A stretch of DNA of 64,000 nt from Desulfobulbaceae bacterium DB1 (GTDB taxonomy: Bacteria > Desulfobacterota > Desulfobulbia > Desulfobulbales > SURF-16), in NCBI GenBank assembly GCA_001914235.1, contig MQUF01000002.1:124001-188000 (forward strand). The letters run 5' to 3'. Of the stretch, positions 8,131-17,129 are shown piece after piece. The first letter of the stretch is position 1; each line of letters opens with the position of its first letter. The notes below the pieces were generated by a model. That model did not search any database and had not been told where the DNA came from. It was given only the letters and a program-made list of their open reading frames with translations. Both the position numbers and the translations under genes were made by a program.

Positions 8131-8194
8131 GCCTAACGAACAAGGTCAGATTGTGCAAGCGTAGCGCGCCACAATCTGACCTTGTTCGTTAAAC
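8131..8194 (+). promoter_or_regulatory. attC-like site at end of cassette
   Basis: GCCTAAC (8131-8137, fits RYYYAAC) and GTTAAAC (8188-8194, fits GTTRRRY) bound a 64-bp inverted repeat whose arms, TAACGAACAAGGTCAGATTG and its complement, pair perfectly for about 22 bp. The stop codon of the cassette gene lies in the loop, a common cassette arrangement. Typical attC arms carry unpaired bases, which are not seen here. A strong hairpin or terminator is the alternative reading, but the matching core boxes favour attC. Confidence 0.6.
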
Positions 8195-8214
8195 ACGCAT
8201 TAAACACGCAAAGG

Positions 8215-8372
8215 GGGACAGATTTATTTTTGACATTCCTTTCGGGTCCTTTTTCTCGGCGGATTGGCCGTATTCGAGCATCCACCGGTATATCGAGGCG
8301 GGGATGATGAATCACGATTGGAGCGGTGGAATCTGCGGCAACGATCAAAACGGCTATGGAGAGAGAGAATGA
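8215..8372 (+). pseudogene. RAYT transposase remnant with solitary RAYT left end
   Basis: A solitary RAYT left terminus, GGACAGATTTATTTTTGACA, lies at about 8217-8240. From 8256 the frame SADWPYSSIHRYIEAGMMNH then DWSG reads as the C-terminal block of a different REP-associated transposase (typical form: ADWPxSSxHRYxxxGxxxxDW), ending in TGA at 8370-8372. The rest of that transposase is absent, so this is a deletion remnant. Confidence 0.7.
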
Positions 8373-8442
8373 TGTTGTTGGGGTTCGTTCCTCACCCCAA
8401 CCGTGCTGAAAAAATCATTTCATGGTTGCAGGAGTTGGAAAG

Positions 8443-8994
8443 ATGAAGCGTGCATTGTTAGTTATTGATGTTCAGAACGAGTATTTCACAGGGAAACTGC
8501 CAGTGTCTTATCCTCCTGGAAGCATGGACAATATTCTGGCAGCAATGGACACCGCAACGACGAATCAAATCCCCGTGGTGGTGATCCAGCATGCGGCCAA
8601 GTCGCAAACCTCGCCTGTCTTTCGGAAAGGCAGCCCGGAATGGGAACTTCACCCCGATGTCAACAGGCGGCACAGAGACACGCTGATTGAGAAAAACTGG
8701 CCGGATAGTTTCACGGAAACGAAACTGGAAGAATGGCTCAAAGGTAACGGCATCGATACACTCACCATATGCGGATACATGACGCAAATGTGTTGCGATA
8801 CCACGGCGCGACGCGCTTTCCATCTCGGCTATGCCGTTGAGTTTCTCTCCGACGCCACGGGAACTTTGTCGTTCGAGAACGAGGCTGGGGCCGTGACAGA
8901 TGAAGAACTTCATCGAGCCATACTGGTGACGCAAAACCGCTTCAGCAAAGTGATGAAAACCAACGATTGGGTCAGTGACGTCCGGAGCGAGTAA
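8443..8994 (+). CDS. Isochorismatase-family cysteine hydrolase
   Basis: A 183-residue hydrolase with the catalytic triad of the family visible: Asp in LLVIDVQNEYF, Lys in TLIEKNWPDSF and Cys in ICGYMTQMCCDTTARRA. Members hydrolyse isochorismate, nicotinamide or other amide/vinyl ether substrates; the substrate here is unknown. The start is set at ATG 8443, 9 bp after GGAG, rather than at the upstream ATG at 8422. The gene follows an attC-like site and ends 12 bp before another core box, so it may be a former integron cassette. Confidence 0.88.
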   Translation: MKRALLVIDVQNEYFTGKLPVSYPPGSMDNILAAMDTATTNQIPVVVIQHAAKSQTSPVFRKGSPEWELHPDVNRRHRDTLIEKNWPDSFTETKLEEWLKGNGIDTLTICGYMTQMCCDTTARRAFHLGYAVEFLSDATGTLSFENEAGAVTDEELHRAILVTQNRFSKVMKTNDWVSDVRSE

Positions 8995-9005
8995 ACCAAC
9001 AACGC

Positions 9006-9045
9006 GCCCAACAAAGCAAATCAACTCGTGAAGAACCAATAGGGA
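9006..9045 (+). promoter_or_regulatory. Partial attC-like core box after the isochorismatase gene
   Basis: GCCCAAC at 9006-9012 fits the left core box consensus RYYYAAC and begins 12 bp after the stop of the hydrolase gene, where a cassette attC site would start. No matching GTTRRRY box is found, because IS256-related DNA follows. It is a truncated site at best. Confidence 0.35.
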
Positions 9046-9054
9046 CGTCCCCAT

Positions 9055-9318
9055 CAACTCCCACGGGTGATTTACACGACCAACACCATTGAATCGCTGA
9101 ACATGTCTCTGCGAAAGGTAACCAAAAACCGGGGCTCCTTTCCTGATGATGAGTCGATGTCCAAACTGCTTTACCTGGGGCTGACGAATATTTCGAAACG
9201 CCGGACAATGCCGATCAAGAACTGGAAATCAGCCTCTTTTGCTTTATTCTGCGGCAACATATGGTTAATTCCACCCGTTGCCAGCAACAATCCCACTCAT
9301 TCTTTTTCATTTGATTAG
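9055..9318 (+). pseudogene. IS256-family (mutator-type) transposase C-terminal remnant
   Basis: The frame VIYTTNTIESLNMSLRKVTK then NRGSFPDDESMSKLLYLGLT and MPIKNWKSASFALFCGN matches the conserved C-terminal end of IS256-family transposases. Nothing upstream encodes the catalytic domain, so only the last 80 or so codons remain. It marks an old insertion that removed the end of the neighbouring cassette. Confidence 0.85.
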
Positions 9319-9494
9319 GTATTTCTACTGGTCATTTTTTTGATGATACAGTATAGTTTTTCTTCTTTGACTTGCCCGAAACACGTATCATTCTCATGCG
9401 AGGATAGAAAAACAATTCAGAGCGCTTGTCGGCAGCCGAAACCCCTTGTTTTTCAAAGGAATCTCAAGGCAGCAACAGCGCACAAACATTTCAA

Positions 9495-10142
9495 ATGATC
9501 ATTACACGCTTTTTCCGAACATCCGTCGGCCGCAAAAGTATCATGGCGGCAAGCGGGGCCTTTCTCAGCCTCTTTCTCATTATGCACGGGCTGGGCAATG
9601 CAACTGCATTTTTCGGACGTGAGGCGTTTCTTGCCTATGCCTCCCGGCTGCACTCACTGGGCGTCCTGATCCATGTTTTTGAATTCATCCTGCTTGCTGT
9701 TTTTCTCCTCCACATCGCAACCGGCCTGACCCTGTTTGTGGAAAACATGCAGGCCCGCCCCGTTCGTTATCTGGTAACGAAATCATCCGGCGGACGCACC
9801 CTGGGATCACGCTCCATGCCTTACAGCGGCATGGTTATTCTTATTTTTCTTGTCATCCACCTGATAAATTTTCAATTTACCGACCACCCCGGCTCCGTTG
9901 CCGAGATGATGCGGGATCTTTTCCGCATCCCGGTGTATGCCTTTTTTTACATAGCCTCCCTGGCCGTCCTTTTCTTCCACGTCAGCCACGGTTTCTGGAG
10001 CCTGCTGCAGACCCTGGGGGTAAACCACCCGACTTATGACGCGACCATGCGCAACGGCGCCCTGATGATATCGCTGCTCGTGAGCGCCATATTCATCTTC
10101 ATCCCGTTCTGCACCCTGCTGCTTGATAATTTCCTTCTCTAA
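9495..10142 (+). CDS. frdC: Fumarate reductase/succinate dehydrogenase cytochrome b subunit
   Basis: A 215-residue membrane subunit starting at ATG 9495 (a longer frame from 9426 lacks homology). Five hydrophobic helices are visible, with haem-ligand histidines in [30 protein letters not shown] and FHVSHGFWS. This is the di-haem b558-type subunit found in Wolinella, Geobacter and Desulfobulbus enzymes, which links quinones to the flavoprotein. It is the first gene of a tight frdCAB operon, with the flavoprotein starting 6 bp after its stop. Confidence 0.88.
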   Translation: MIITRFFRTSVGRKSIMAASGAFLSLFLIMHGLGNATAFFGREAFLAYASRLHSLGVLIHVFEFILLAVFLLHIATGLTLFVENMQARPVRYLVTKSSGGRTLGSRSMPYSGMVILIFLVIHLINFQFTDHPGSVAEMMRDLFRIPVYAFFYIASLAVLFFHVSHGFWSLLQTLGVNHPTYDATMRNGALMISLLVSAIFIFIPFCTLLLDNFLL

Positions 10143-10147
10143 AGATC

Positions 10148-12064
10148 ATGACTATACTGGACGCCAAGATACCCGAAGGACCGCTCGCTGAAAAATGGGA
10201 CAGCCATTGCTTTAAAAGCAGGTTGGTCAATCCGGCCAATAAACGCAAATACCGGATTATCATCGTCGGTTCCGGGCTCGCCGGCGCCTCGGCCGCGGCA
10301 ACGCTTGCGGAACTGGGCTACAATGTCGAGGTTTTCACCATCCATGACAGCCCGCGCCGGGCCCACAGCATCGCCGCCCAGGGCGGTATCAATGCGGCCA
10401 AGAATTACCGGAACGACGGCGACAGCGTCTTCCGCCTCTTTTACGACACCATCAAGGGCGGCGACTTCCGGGCTCGGGAGGCCAACGTGTACCGCCTGGC
10501 CCAGATCAGCAACAACATCATCGATCAATGCGTGGCCCAGGGTGTGCCTTTTGCCAGGGAATACGGCGGCACTCTCGCCAACCGCTCCTTTGGTGGGGCC
10601 CAGGTCTCCCGCACTTTTTACGCCAGGGGCCAGACCGGCCAGCAACTGTTGCTGGGGGCGTACAGCGCCCTGATGCGGCAGGTTGAATCAGGCAGGGTTG
10701 TCATTCATTCGCGCCGGGAAATGGTTGATCTGGTGGTTGAAGAAGGAAAAGCGCGCGGCATCATCACCCGCGATATGCGCAGCGGCGCAATCAGCAGCCA
10801 TGCGGCCCATGCGGTCGTGCTGGCCACCGGAGGCTACGGCAATGTTTACTACCTGTCCACCAATGCCATGGCCTCCAATGTCACGGCGGCCTGGCGCGCC
10901 TGTAAGAAAGGCGCCTTTTTTGCCAACCCCTCCTTTGTCCAGATTCATCCCACCTGCATTCCCGTGCATGGGGACTACCAGTCAAAATTAACCCTGATGA
11001 GCGAAAGCCTGCGCAACGACGGCCGGGTCTGGGTGCCGAAAAAAGCCGGCGACAACCGTCCGCCCACGGAAATCCCTGAAGAAGAACGGGATTATTATCT
11101 GGAAAACAAGTACCCCGGTTTCGGCAACCTGGTGCCCCGGGACGTGGCCTCACGCAATGCCAAGGAGCAATGCGACCGGGGCAAGGGGGTCGGCGCGACC
11201 GGCCTGGCCGTTTATCTCGATTTCGCCGATGCCGTCAAACGGGACGGCATGGAAATCATCCGGCGCAAGTACGGCAATCTCTTCCAGATGTATGAAAAAA
11301 TCACCGCCCAGAACCCCGGCGTTCAGCCGATGATGATTTATCCGGCTGTTCATTACACCATGGGCGGTCTCTGGGTCGACTATAACCTGATGAGCACGAT
11401 TGACGGGCTTTTCGTGCTGGGTGAAGCCAATTTCTCCGATCACGGCGCAAACCGGCTCGGCGCAAGCGCCCTGATGCAGGGGCTGGCCGACGGCTATTTT
11501 GTCCTGCCCAACACCATCGGCAATTATCTGGCCGCATGCAGCCGTGACCAGCCCTGCCCCACCGCTGCCCCTTTTGTCGAGGCCGAAGGAAAAGCAAAAC
11601 GGACCATTGACGACCTTCTTGCCGTTAAGGGAAAACGGACGGTGGACGACATCCATCGTGAACTCGGGAAACTGATGTGGGATGCCTGCGGCATGGCCCG
11701 AAATAAAGCCGGTCTTGAAGCTGCCCTGCAAAAACTGCCCGAAATACGTGGCGAATTCCGAAACAATGTGCTGATACCCGGCAAACCGGACCAGCTCAAC
11801 CAGTCCCTTGAACGTGCGGGACGATTGGCCGATTATCTTGAATTTGCCGAAGTGATGCTGCTTGACGCCCTAAACCGGCAGGAATCATGCGGCTGCCACC
11901 TGCGCGAGGAAAGCCAGACCGAGGAACACGAAGCCAAACGTGACGATGAAAAGTATTGCTACGTGGCGGCCTGGGAATATCGGGGAAATGAAAAATCACC
12001 CCGGCTGCACAAGGAGCCCCTGGCCTTTGAAAATGTCACGCCGAGCCAAAGAAGTTACAAATAG
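10148..12064 (+). CDS. frdA: Fumarate reductase/succinate dehydrogenase flavoprotein subunit
   Basis: A 638-residue FAD subunit. The dinucleotide fold [20 protein letters not shown] and the covalent-FAD histidine motif [15 protein letters not shown] are near the N-terminus. Further catalytic blocks include [17 protein letters not shown] and [20 protein letters not shown]. It interconverts fumarate and succinate on the cytoplasmic side of the membrane. Direction in vivo cannot be told from sequence; related epsilon/deltaproteobacterial enzymes work both ways. Followed by frdB after 6 bp. Confidence 0.93.
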   Translation: MTILDAKIPEGPLAEKWDSHCFKSRLVNPANKRKYRIIIVGSGLAGASAAATLAELGYNVEVFTIHDSPRRAHSIAAQGGINAAKNYRNDGDSVFRLFYDTIKGGDFRAREANVYRLAQISNNIIDQCVAQGVPFAREYGGTLANRSFGGAQVSRTFYARGQTGQQLLLGAYSALMRQVESGRVVIHSRREMVDLVVEEGKARGIITRDMRSGAISSHAAHAVVLATGGYGNVYYLSTNAMASNVTAAWRACKKGAFFANPSFVQIHPTCIPVHGDYQSKLTLMSESLRNDGRVWVPKKAGDNRPPTEIPEEERDYYLENKYPGFGNLVPRDVASRNAKEQCDRGKGVGATGLAVYLDFADAVKRDGMEIIRRKYGNLFQMYEKITAQNPGVQPMMIYPAVHYTMGGLWVDYNLMSTIDGLFVLGEANFSDHGANRLGASALMQGLADGYFVLPNTIGNYLAACSRDQPCPTAAPFVEAEGKAKRTIDDLLAVKGKRTVDDIHRELGKLMWDACGMARNKAGLEAALQKLPEIRGEFRNNVLIPGKPDQLNQSLERAGRLADYLEFAEVMLLDALNRQESCGCHLREESQTEEHEAKRDDEKYCYVAAWEYRGNEKSPRLHKEPLAFENVTPSQRSYK

Positions 12065-12070
12065 AGACGT

Positions 12071-12835
12071 ATGGGAAAAAGCGAAAAAATCAACATAACA
12101 CTTGAAATCTGGCGTCAGGAAAATGCCGTTGCCAAGGGCGACTTTGCCCGCTACAGCCTGGACGCAATTTCAACCGACATGTCCTTCCTCGAAATGCTTG
12201 ATGTGCTGAACGAAAAGCTGACCCTGGAAGGCCGGGAGCCGGTTGCCTTTGATCACGACTGCCGGGAGGGGATCTGCGGCATGTGCGGCGCGGTGGTGAA
12301 TGGCCGCCCCCATGGTCCGCAAAAAGGCACCACCCTTTGCCAGCTGCATATGCGCCATTTCAACGACGGCGACCATCTGGTCATCGAACCTTTCCGTTCG
12401 CGAGCCTTCAAAGTGGAACGGGATCTGATGGTTGACCGCGCAAGTCTTGACCGCATCATCCGGGCCGGCGGCTATGTATCGATCAATACCGGCAGCGCGC
12501 CTGACGCAAACGCGCTTCCCATTTCCCAGAAAATCGCGGAACAGGCCATGGACGCAGCCGCCTGTATCGGTTGCGGCGCCTGTGTTGCCGCCTGCCCCAA
12601 TGCCTCGGCCATGCTGTTTGTCAGCGCCAAGGTTTCCCAGCTGGCCCTTTTGCCCCAGGGGCATCCGGAGCGGCGGGAAAGAGCGCTCAACATGATCCGC
12701 CGGATGGACGAGGAAAAATTCGGCAACTGCGGCAATGAAAGGGAATGCGAGGCAGCCTGCCCCAAGGGCATCAGTATCCGCCACATTGCCAGATTAAACA
12801 GAGAGTTTCTCAAGGCGGCCTTCCTGGCGGAATAA
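12071..12835 (+). CDS. frdB: Fumarate reductase/succinate dehydrogenase iron-sulfur subunit
   Basis: A 254-residue electron-transfer subunit. The [2Fe-2S] ligands appear in [13 protein letters not shown] with a later LCQLH. The second domain has [15 protein letters not shown] and [15 protein letters not shown], ligands of the [4Fe-4S] and [3Fe-4S] clusters. It carries electrons between the FAD of FrdA and the haems of FrdC. Last gene of the frdCAB operon. Confidence 0.93.
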   Translation: MGKSEKINITLEIWRQENAVAKGDFARYSLDAISTDMSFLEMLDVLNEKLTLEGREPVAFDHDCREGICGMCGAVVNGRPHGPQKGTTLCQLHMRHFNDGDHLVIEPFRSRAFKVERDLMVDRASLDRIIRAGGYVSINTGSAPDANALPISQKIAEQAMDAAACIGCGACVAACPNASAMLFVSAKVSQLALLPQGHPERRERALNMIRRMDEEKFGNCGNERECEAACPKGISIRHIARLNREFLKAAFLAE

Positions 12836-12933
12836 AAACCGCACATTACCCAACCAACCGTCGAGAGCGTTGTGCCGAGATCCGCACGAACAAAAAACAA
12901 AACCCGGATGATTAAAACAAAAGGTGGCAGATC

Positions 12934-13905
12934 ATGAAAAACAAAGCGATCAAGACTCTGCTTGCTGTCTGCGCAATGATGGTTGCAATCATGGCACAGC
13001 CCGCAACCGGTCACGGCAAGGACGTTTACATCTTCGGCAGCGGTCCGGCGGGCGGCACCTTTCAGTTCATGACGTCGGCAATCGCCACCTATGCACCGGT
13101 GAAAGAGATCCGGGAATTCAGCCTGGTTACCAAGGCGTCGGCCGGATCCGTGGAAAATCTGCGCAAGGTTGATTCCGGCAGATATGCCATGGGTGTTGTT
13201 TATTCCGGCGAGGTCTACATGGGGCGAAACGGCCTGCTGCAAGATGATCCGACCAAATATGAAAACGTCCTTGCCGTCAGCTACTTCTATGGCGCGCCGG
13301 CTCAGCTTGTTGTCGGCAAGGATTCAGGTGTCAAAAAGGTACGCCAGCTTGTCGGCCTTAATGTCGGTGTCGGCAATACCGGCTCCGGGGCCTTCGCCAA
13401 CTGCGAACGTTTTTTCAGCCATCTGGGCATGTGGGACAAGATACAAAAAAAGAGCATGGGATATAACGATGCGGCCATCTCCTTCGGCAACAACCAGCTC
13501 GATGCCTTCTGGCTTTTTGTCGGTTATCCGGCAAGTGCCATTACCATGCTGGCCGAGTCCAACAACATCGATTTGGTTGATCTTTCCCAAGAAGCCGAGG
13601 AATCGGGTTTTTTTAAGAAATATCCTTTTTTCACCAAGGTTGTCATTCCGGCCGGAACCTATAAAGGCGTTGACAGGGATGTACATTCCTACCAGGACTC
13701 CGCCCTGTGGGTGGCAAACAAGGACGTTCCCGAAGAGGTCGTTTACACCCTGCTCTCCAAGATTTACACCGATGCCGGCCTGGCTCACATGCGCAAGGTA
13801 AAGAAAACAGCCGCGGCCATGAGCATCAAGGACGGCATCAAGGGAATCGTCACCCCGCTCCATCCCGGAGCCATCAAATTCTGGAAGGAAAAAGGGATTA
13901 TGTGA
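12934..13905 (+). CDS. TAXI-family TRAP transporter solute-binding protein
   Basis: A 323-residue secreted binding protein with an N-terminal signal segment (residues 1-27, AIKTLLAVCAMMVAIMAQPA). The mature part starts DVYIFGSGPAGGTFQFMTSA, the glycine-rich opening of TAXI proteins, and contains LVGLNVGVGNTGSGAFANCE. TAXI proteins deliver solutes, often C4-dicarboxylates or glutamate, to a fused TRAP DctQM membrane protein. No such membrane subunit is nearby. Placement right after frdCAB suggests, but does not prove, a dicarboxylate link. Confidence 0.85.
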   Translation: MKNKAIKTLLAVCAMMVAIMAQPATGHGKDVYIFGSGPAGGTFQFMTSAIATYAPVKEIREFSLVTKASAGSVENLRKVDSGRYAMGVVYSGEVYMGRNGLLQDDPTKYENVLAVSYFYGAPAQLVVGKDSGVKKVRQLVGLNVGVGNTGSGAFANCERFFSHLGMWDKIQKKSMGYNDAAISFGNNQLDAFWLFVGYPASAITMLAESNNIDLVDLSQEAEESGFFKKYPFFTKVVIPAGTYKGVDRDVHSYQDSALWVANKDVPEEVVYTLLSKIYTDAGLAHMRKVKKTAAAMSIKDGIKGIVTPLHPGAIKFWKEKGIM

Positions 13906-13933
13906 TGTGCTTTCAATTCCCCTTCCAAAATAA

Positions 13934-13966
13934 ATCAACGGGAAGAGAAAATTCCTTCCCGTTGAT
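13934..13966 (+). terminator. Stem-loop after the TAXI gene
   Basis: ATCAACGGGAA and its complement TTCCCGTTGAT form an 11-bp stem with a short A-rich loop, about 30 bp after the stop codon. No long T run follows, so it is either an mRNA-stabilising hairpin or a weak terminator between the convergent TAXI and phoR genes. Confidence 0.5.
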
Positions 13967-14098
13967 CCCCGCGCAGGCTTATAACTACAGAAAATCATAG
14001 TATCATTTGCCGGCGAATCGGCAAGCGGGTTGCCTTCCCCAATGGATGACACATCATCTTTTTGCCGGGCTGTGTTGATGAACCGCAAGCCCCGTTCA

Positions 14099-15940
14099 TC
14101 ACGCAGCCGGCAGGATGATGGAAAATATTGATCCCTCGCCTTCGCGGCTTTGCACGGAAACATCCCCGCCGTGAGCCTGGACAATATGCTTGACGATGGC
14201 AAGCCCCAGACCGGTGCCGCCGAGCTTGCGGCTGCGGGCCTTGTCACTGCGGTAAAAGCGTTCAAAGAGGCGGGGCAGATGTTTTTTGGCGATACCCACG
14301 CCGAAATCCCGGACGCTGATGACGATTTGCCCGGTCCCATCCGCAAGCTGTTTTTCTTCGGCCCGGATGATCACCTCGCTGCCCTCCTCGCTGTATTTGA
14401 TGGCATTGACCACCAAATTAACCACCGCCTGCTCCAGCAAAGTGGCATTGATTCCGGCCTGCAGATTCTCGGGGCAGGAAAGGGTGATGCGGATATTTTT
14501 TTGCGCCGCCTTCATCGTGCAGGTCAGCACGGATTCTTCCAGCACCGGATACAGCGTTTCCCTTTTCAGCTCCACCCCGCTGTCGTCAGACTGCTCTTCG
14601 ATCCGGGAAAGAGACAGCAGATCCTCGATGATGGCATGAAGCAGGTCACTTTGCTTGAGAACAATCTTGAGGAAGGAAACGGCTTCCTCCCTGTTGTCTA
14701 GTGCCCCGTCGAGCAAGGTTTCGATATATCCCTTGATGGATGTGATCGGTGTTTTCAATTCATGGGAAACATTGGCGACAAAATCTCGCCGCACATTCTC
14801 CAGACGCCGCAGACGGGTGACATCATTGAACACCACCAGCACGCCGTTATTCTTGCCGCTGCCGTCGTTCAGGGGCACGCCGTTGGTTTGCAGATACCGC
14901 TCCTGCTGCCCTTCCAGGGAAACGATTTCGCCCTGAAGAGGGTTGAGGCCGGCAAGAATCTCCTTGATCTGCCGCTGCAGCTCAACATTTCGAATTATCT
15001 CCTGGAGAAGTTTGCCCTCGGCTTCTTCCTGATCAACATCAAAAATTTTAGCCGCCGCCTGATTCATTCTGATAATCCGCTCTTCATTGTCAACGGCAAG
15101 AACACCCTCGGTCATGCAGGCAAAGACGGTTTCCAGTTCACTGCTCTGCCGGCTGATGGTTTCAATGCGCTCATTGAGTTGGGCGGCCATCCTGTCGATG
15201 GAGTCGGCCAGAGCGGCAACCTCAAGCGACGCGGATTCACTTTTCCGCAGGGACATGCCCTGGGTGAAATTGCCCTGGGAAAAACGCGCGGCACTTTGCC
15301 TGATCTCCTCAAGTGGCTTGCTGATTCTGCGCGACACAAGAAGCGTCATGAAAGCGGCAAGAAAAACCACCGCAACAGCGCCCATCGCAATTTTTGTCCG
15401 CACATCACGCAGCGTCCGGCTGATCACCGTGACGGGAACCGCCACCCGTAAAACGCCTGCGACCCTGCCGCTGACTCCTTCCGTTCGTTCCGGGATGTGC
15501 CCGGTTGCCGGGAGAGGAAGGGCCACATACAGCATATTTTCCTTCAGGGTTGTGCTGAAACGGACGGAATGCCCGATTGCGCCGCCGTAAGCGGCCATGA
15601 TTTCCGGTCTGAGCTTATGGGGTTCCATGACATCCGGATTCTCACTGGAATCGGCAACAACTTTACCGGAAAGGTCAACAATGGTTATCCGTATTCGCGC
15701 ATCACGTCCGGATTTGCGGGTAAAGCTGCGCAGCTCGTCAATCCGGCCGGCGGAAAACAATTCGTTCATCCGGTCTTTCACCAGATATGCCTTGGCTTCC
15801 AGCGAAGAGGTCCTCTGCTGGTAAAAAAAATTCCGCAGAGTGGCGGATCCATACCAGGCAACGGCCAGCATGGCGATCAAAGTAATGACCAGGTTGGCGG
15901 GAAAAATCTGCCAGATCAGCTTTTTATGTTTATACTGCAT
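14099..15940 (-). CDS. phoR: Phosphate sensor histidine kinase
   Basis: A 613-residue membrane kinase. Helix one spans about residues 11-32 and helix two about 175-197, with a periplasmic region between them, followed by HAMP (RRISKPLEEIRQSAARFSQG), a PAS domain (ACMTEGVLAVDNEERIIRMN), the phosphorylated histidine box NVSHELKTPITSIKGYIETL, and ATP-binding boxes VVNLVVNAIKYSEEG, RDFGVGIAKKHLP and KLGGTGLGLAIVKHIVQAHG. It starts 9 bp after the phoB stop and lies divergent from the pst operon, so a role as PhoR is well supported by context. Confidence 0.9.
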   Translation of the reverse strand: MQYKHKKLIWQIFPANLVITLIAMLAVAWYGSATLRNFFYQQRTSSLEAKAYLVKDRMNELFSAGRIDELRSFTRKSGRDARIRITIVDLSGKVVADSSENPDVMEPHKLRPEIMAAYGGAIGHSVRFSTTLKENMLYVALPLPATGHIPERTEGVSGRVAGVLRVAVPVTVISRTLRDVRTKIAMGAVAVVFLAAFMTLLVSRRISKPLEEIRQSAARFSQGNFTQGMSLRKSESASLEVAALADSIDRMAAQLNERIETISRQSSELETVFACMTEGVLAVDNEERIIRMNQAAAKIFDVDQEEAEGKLLQEIIRNVELQRQIKEILAGLNPLQGEIVSLEGQQERYLQTNGVPLNDGSGKNNGVLVVFNDVTRLRRLENVRRDFVANVSHELKTPITSIKGYIETLLDGALDNREEAVSFLKIVLKQSDLLHAIIEDLLSLSRIEEQSDDSGVELKRETLYPVLEESVLTCTMKAAQKNIRITLSCPENLQAGINATLLEQAVVNLVVNAIKYSEEGSEVIIRAEEKQLADGTGQIVISVRDFGVGIAKKHLPRLFERFYRSDKARSRKLGGTGLGLAIVKHIVQAHGGDVSVQSREGEGSIFSIILPAA

Positions 15941-15949
15941 CGTTTCCCC

Positions 15950-16645
15950 TCACGCCTTGAAGCGGTACCCTACCCCGCGGACGGTTTCAATAGAGCCGCC
16001 CGCCTCACCCATTTTTTTGCGCAACCCGAATATCTGCACATCTATTGCCCTGGGAGTGACAAGAAAATCATAGCCCCGCACCGCATCAATGATCTGCTGC
16101 CGGGTATAAACCCAGCCCGGCTTGCCGGCCAGCAGATGCAGAATACCGAATTCGGTCATGGTCAATTGCAGGAGTTCGCCGTTCAGCCTGACCTCATGCC
16201 TGCCGGGATGAATTTCAAGTCCGTGAAGCAGAATTGCAACCGCTTTCTCTTCCGCGACCTCCCCTGTTTCCTTCTTGCGTCGCAGCAGCGCCTTGATCCG
16301 GGCGATGAGCACCTTCGGGCTGAATGGTTTTGTCACATAATCATCGGCGCCGCAGTCAAGACCCGCAACCACATCATCCTCTTCTCCCTTGGCGGTGAGC
16401 ATCAGAACGGGAACTCCATGCGGATTTTCACTTTTCTTGATGGCCCGGCAGACATCAAGCCCGCCCATGCCCGGCAGCATCAAGTCAAGCAGGATACAAT
16501 CAACATCGCCGCCCTTGAGTTTTTCCAGGCCTTCTTCACCCGTATCAGCGCAGACGACATGAAACCCGGCTTTGATGAGGTTATAGCTGACCAGCTGCTG
16601 AATATCCTCATCATCTTCAATTATGAGTATGTTCGCCTTGCCCAT
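15950..16645 (-). CDS. phoB: Phosphate regulon response regulator
   Basis: A 231-residue OmpR/PhoB-type regulator. The receiver domain carries the acidic pocket IIEDDEDI, the phosphorylation Asp in DCILLDLMLPGMGG and the Lys in DDYVTKPFSP. The C-terminal winged helix (LTMTEFGILHLLAGKPGWVY, then DVQIFGLRKKMGE and RGVGYRF) binds DNA. A GGAGTCGGAT ribosome site precedes the ATG. It is divergent from pstS across about 480 bp that hold a MITE-like element and a presumed Pho box. Confidence 0.92.
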   Translation of the reverse strand: MGKANILIIEDDEDIQQLVSYNLIKAGFHVVCADTGEEGLEKLKGGDVDCILLDLMLPGMGGLDVCRAIKKSENPHGVPVLMLTAKGEEDDVVAGLDCGADDYVTKPFSPKVLIARIKALLRRKKETGEVAEEKAVAILLHGLEIHPGRHEVRLNGELLQLTMTEFGILHLLAGKPGWVYTRQQIIDAVRGYDFLVTPRAIDVQIFGLRKKMGEAGGSIETVRGVGYRFKA

Positions 16646-16716
16646 ATCCGACTCCTGCTTGTTGACCCATCATATAAAAAAACAGCGGCGCCGAGGGTAC
16701 CGCTGCGCTTTCTCTA

Positions 16717-16902
16717 AATACCCCGTAACTATCCAGCAGCACCGCATCTGCTTTGTCATCGGCCTGCCCGCATACCCAGTGTATAGCGGCCAAGCCTCTC
16801 TCGGAGTCTGCGCTTACCGGCGCATCTGCGGCACTACTGAACAGTTACAGTGCGTGGTTTTATGTACTTTGTCGCCACTACGCTGGATAGTTACAATACC
16901 CC
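16717..16902. mobile_element. MITE-like element 1 with 13-bp TIRs and 8-bp target duplication
   Basis: GTAACTATCCAGC (16725-16737) and its exact inverse GCTGGATAGTTAC (16882-16894) bound a 170-bp non-coding element. The 8 bases AATACCCC occur directly on both sides (16717-16724 and 16895-16902), a perfect target-site duplication. The element lies in the phoB-pstS intergenic region. A second element with the same ends is at 63251-63373. Confidence 0.85.
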
Positions 16903-16959
16903 TTTACCTTTATGCATATTTTTTCTTCCCGCAAGCCGATTCCCAACCCCTCATCAAAT

Positions 16960-17003
16960 ATTAACCATCTCCTAACCAAGTCCCAATAATACTCTCGTAT
17001 TCT
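16960..17003 (+). promoter_or_regulatory. Probable Pho box and promoter of pstS-1
   Basis: ATTAACCATCT, CCTAACCAAGT and CCCAATAATAC are 11-bp units in tandem, each carrying a (T/C)TAAC- or CCAA-like core, followed by TCTCGTATTCTG. Tandem 11-bp units are the geometry of PhoB binding sites. The same architecture is present in front of phoU at 18418. The assignment is inferred from this repeat, spacing and context. Confidence 0.55.
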
Positions 17004-17129
17004 GACAAAAGTAAAAGCGTCAATAATTATTCCAAATTTTTCATGGACGCTGGGATGGTTCCCTTACAAAAACGATTTGCAATCAAACGGCAGCAGTATT
17101 TTTTATTCACATTCTTTATGGAGCAAACT

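Larger units (their letters stand above)
6186..8164 (+). pseudogene. Nucleotidyl-cyclase-like cassette gene interrupted by an IS630-family element
   Basis: Joining 6186-6642 to 7863-8164 (removing the IS and one TA copy) restores one uninterrupted 252-residue frame. The left part has cyclase-fold landmarks: AHIDILGMSKLV, FITFSDTLFLF, VRAGIGLGRF and GPALIDAYYAGENAKWLG, which match the order of the two metal-Asp strands and the GPA helix of class III nucleotidyl cyclase domains. The right part (SIIEWDVPIK, SYVVNWPAIFA, ENTVEFMNNRLLK) is a helical C-terminus. Whether it ever had cyclase activity is unknown. As it stands the protein is truncated after residue 154. It is flanked by attC-like sites, so it is probably a cassette gene. 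Confidence 0.8.

Noticed and set aside
14150..15590. Several long plus-strand frames opposite phoR and phoB
   Set aside because: Antisense shadows of high-GC coding DNA; no ribosome sites or motifs.
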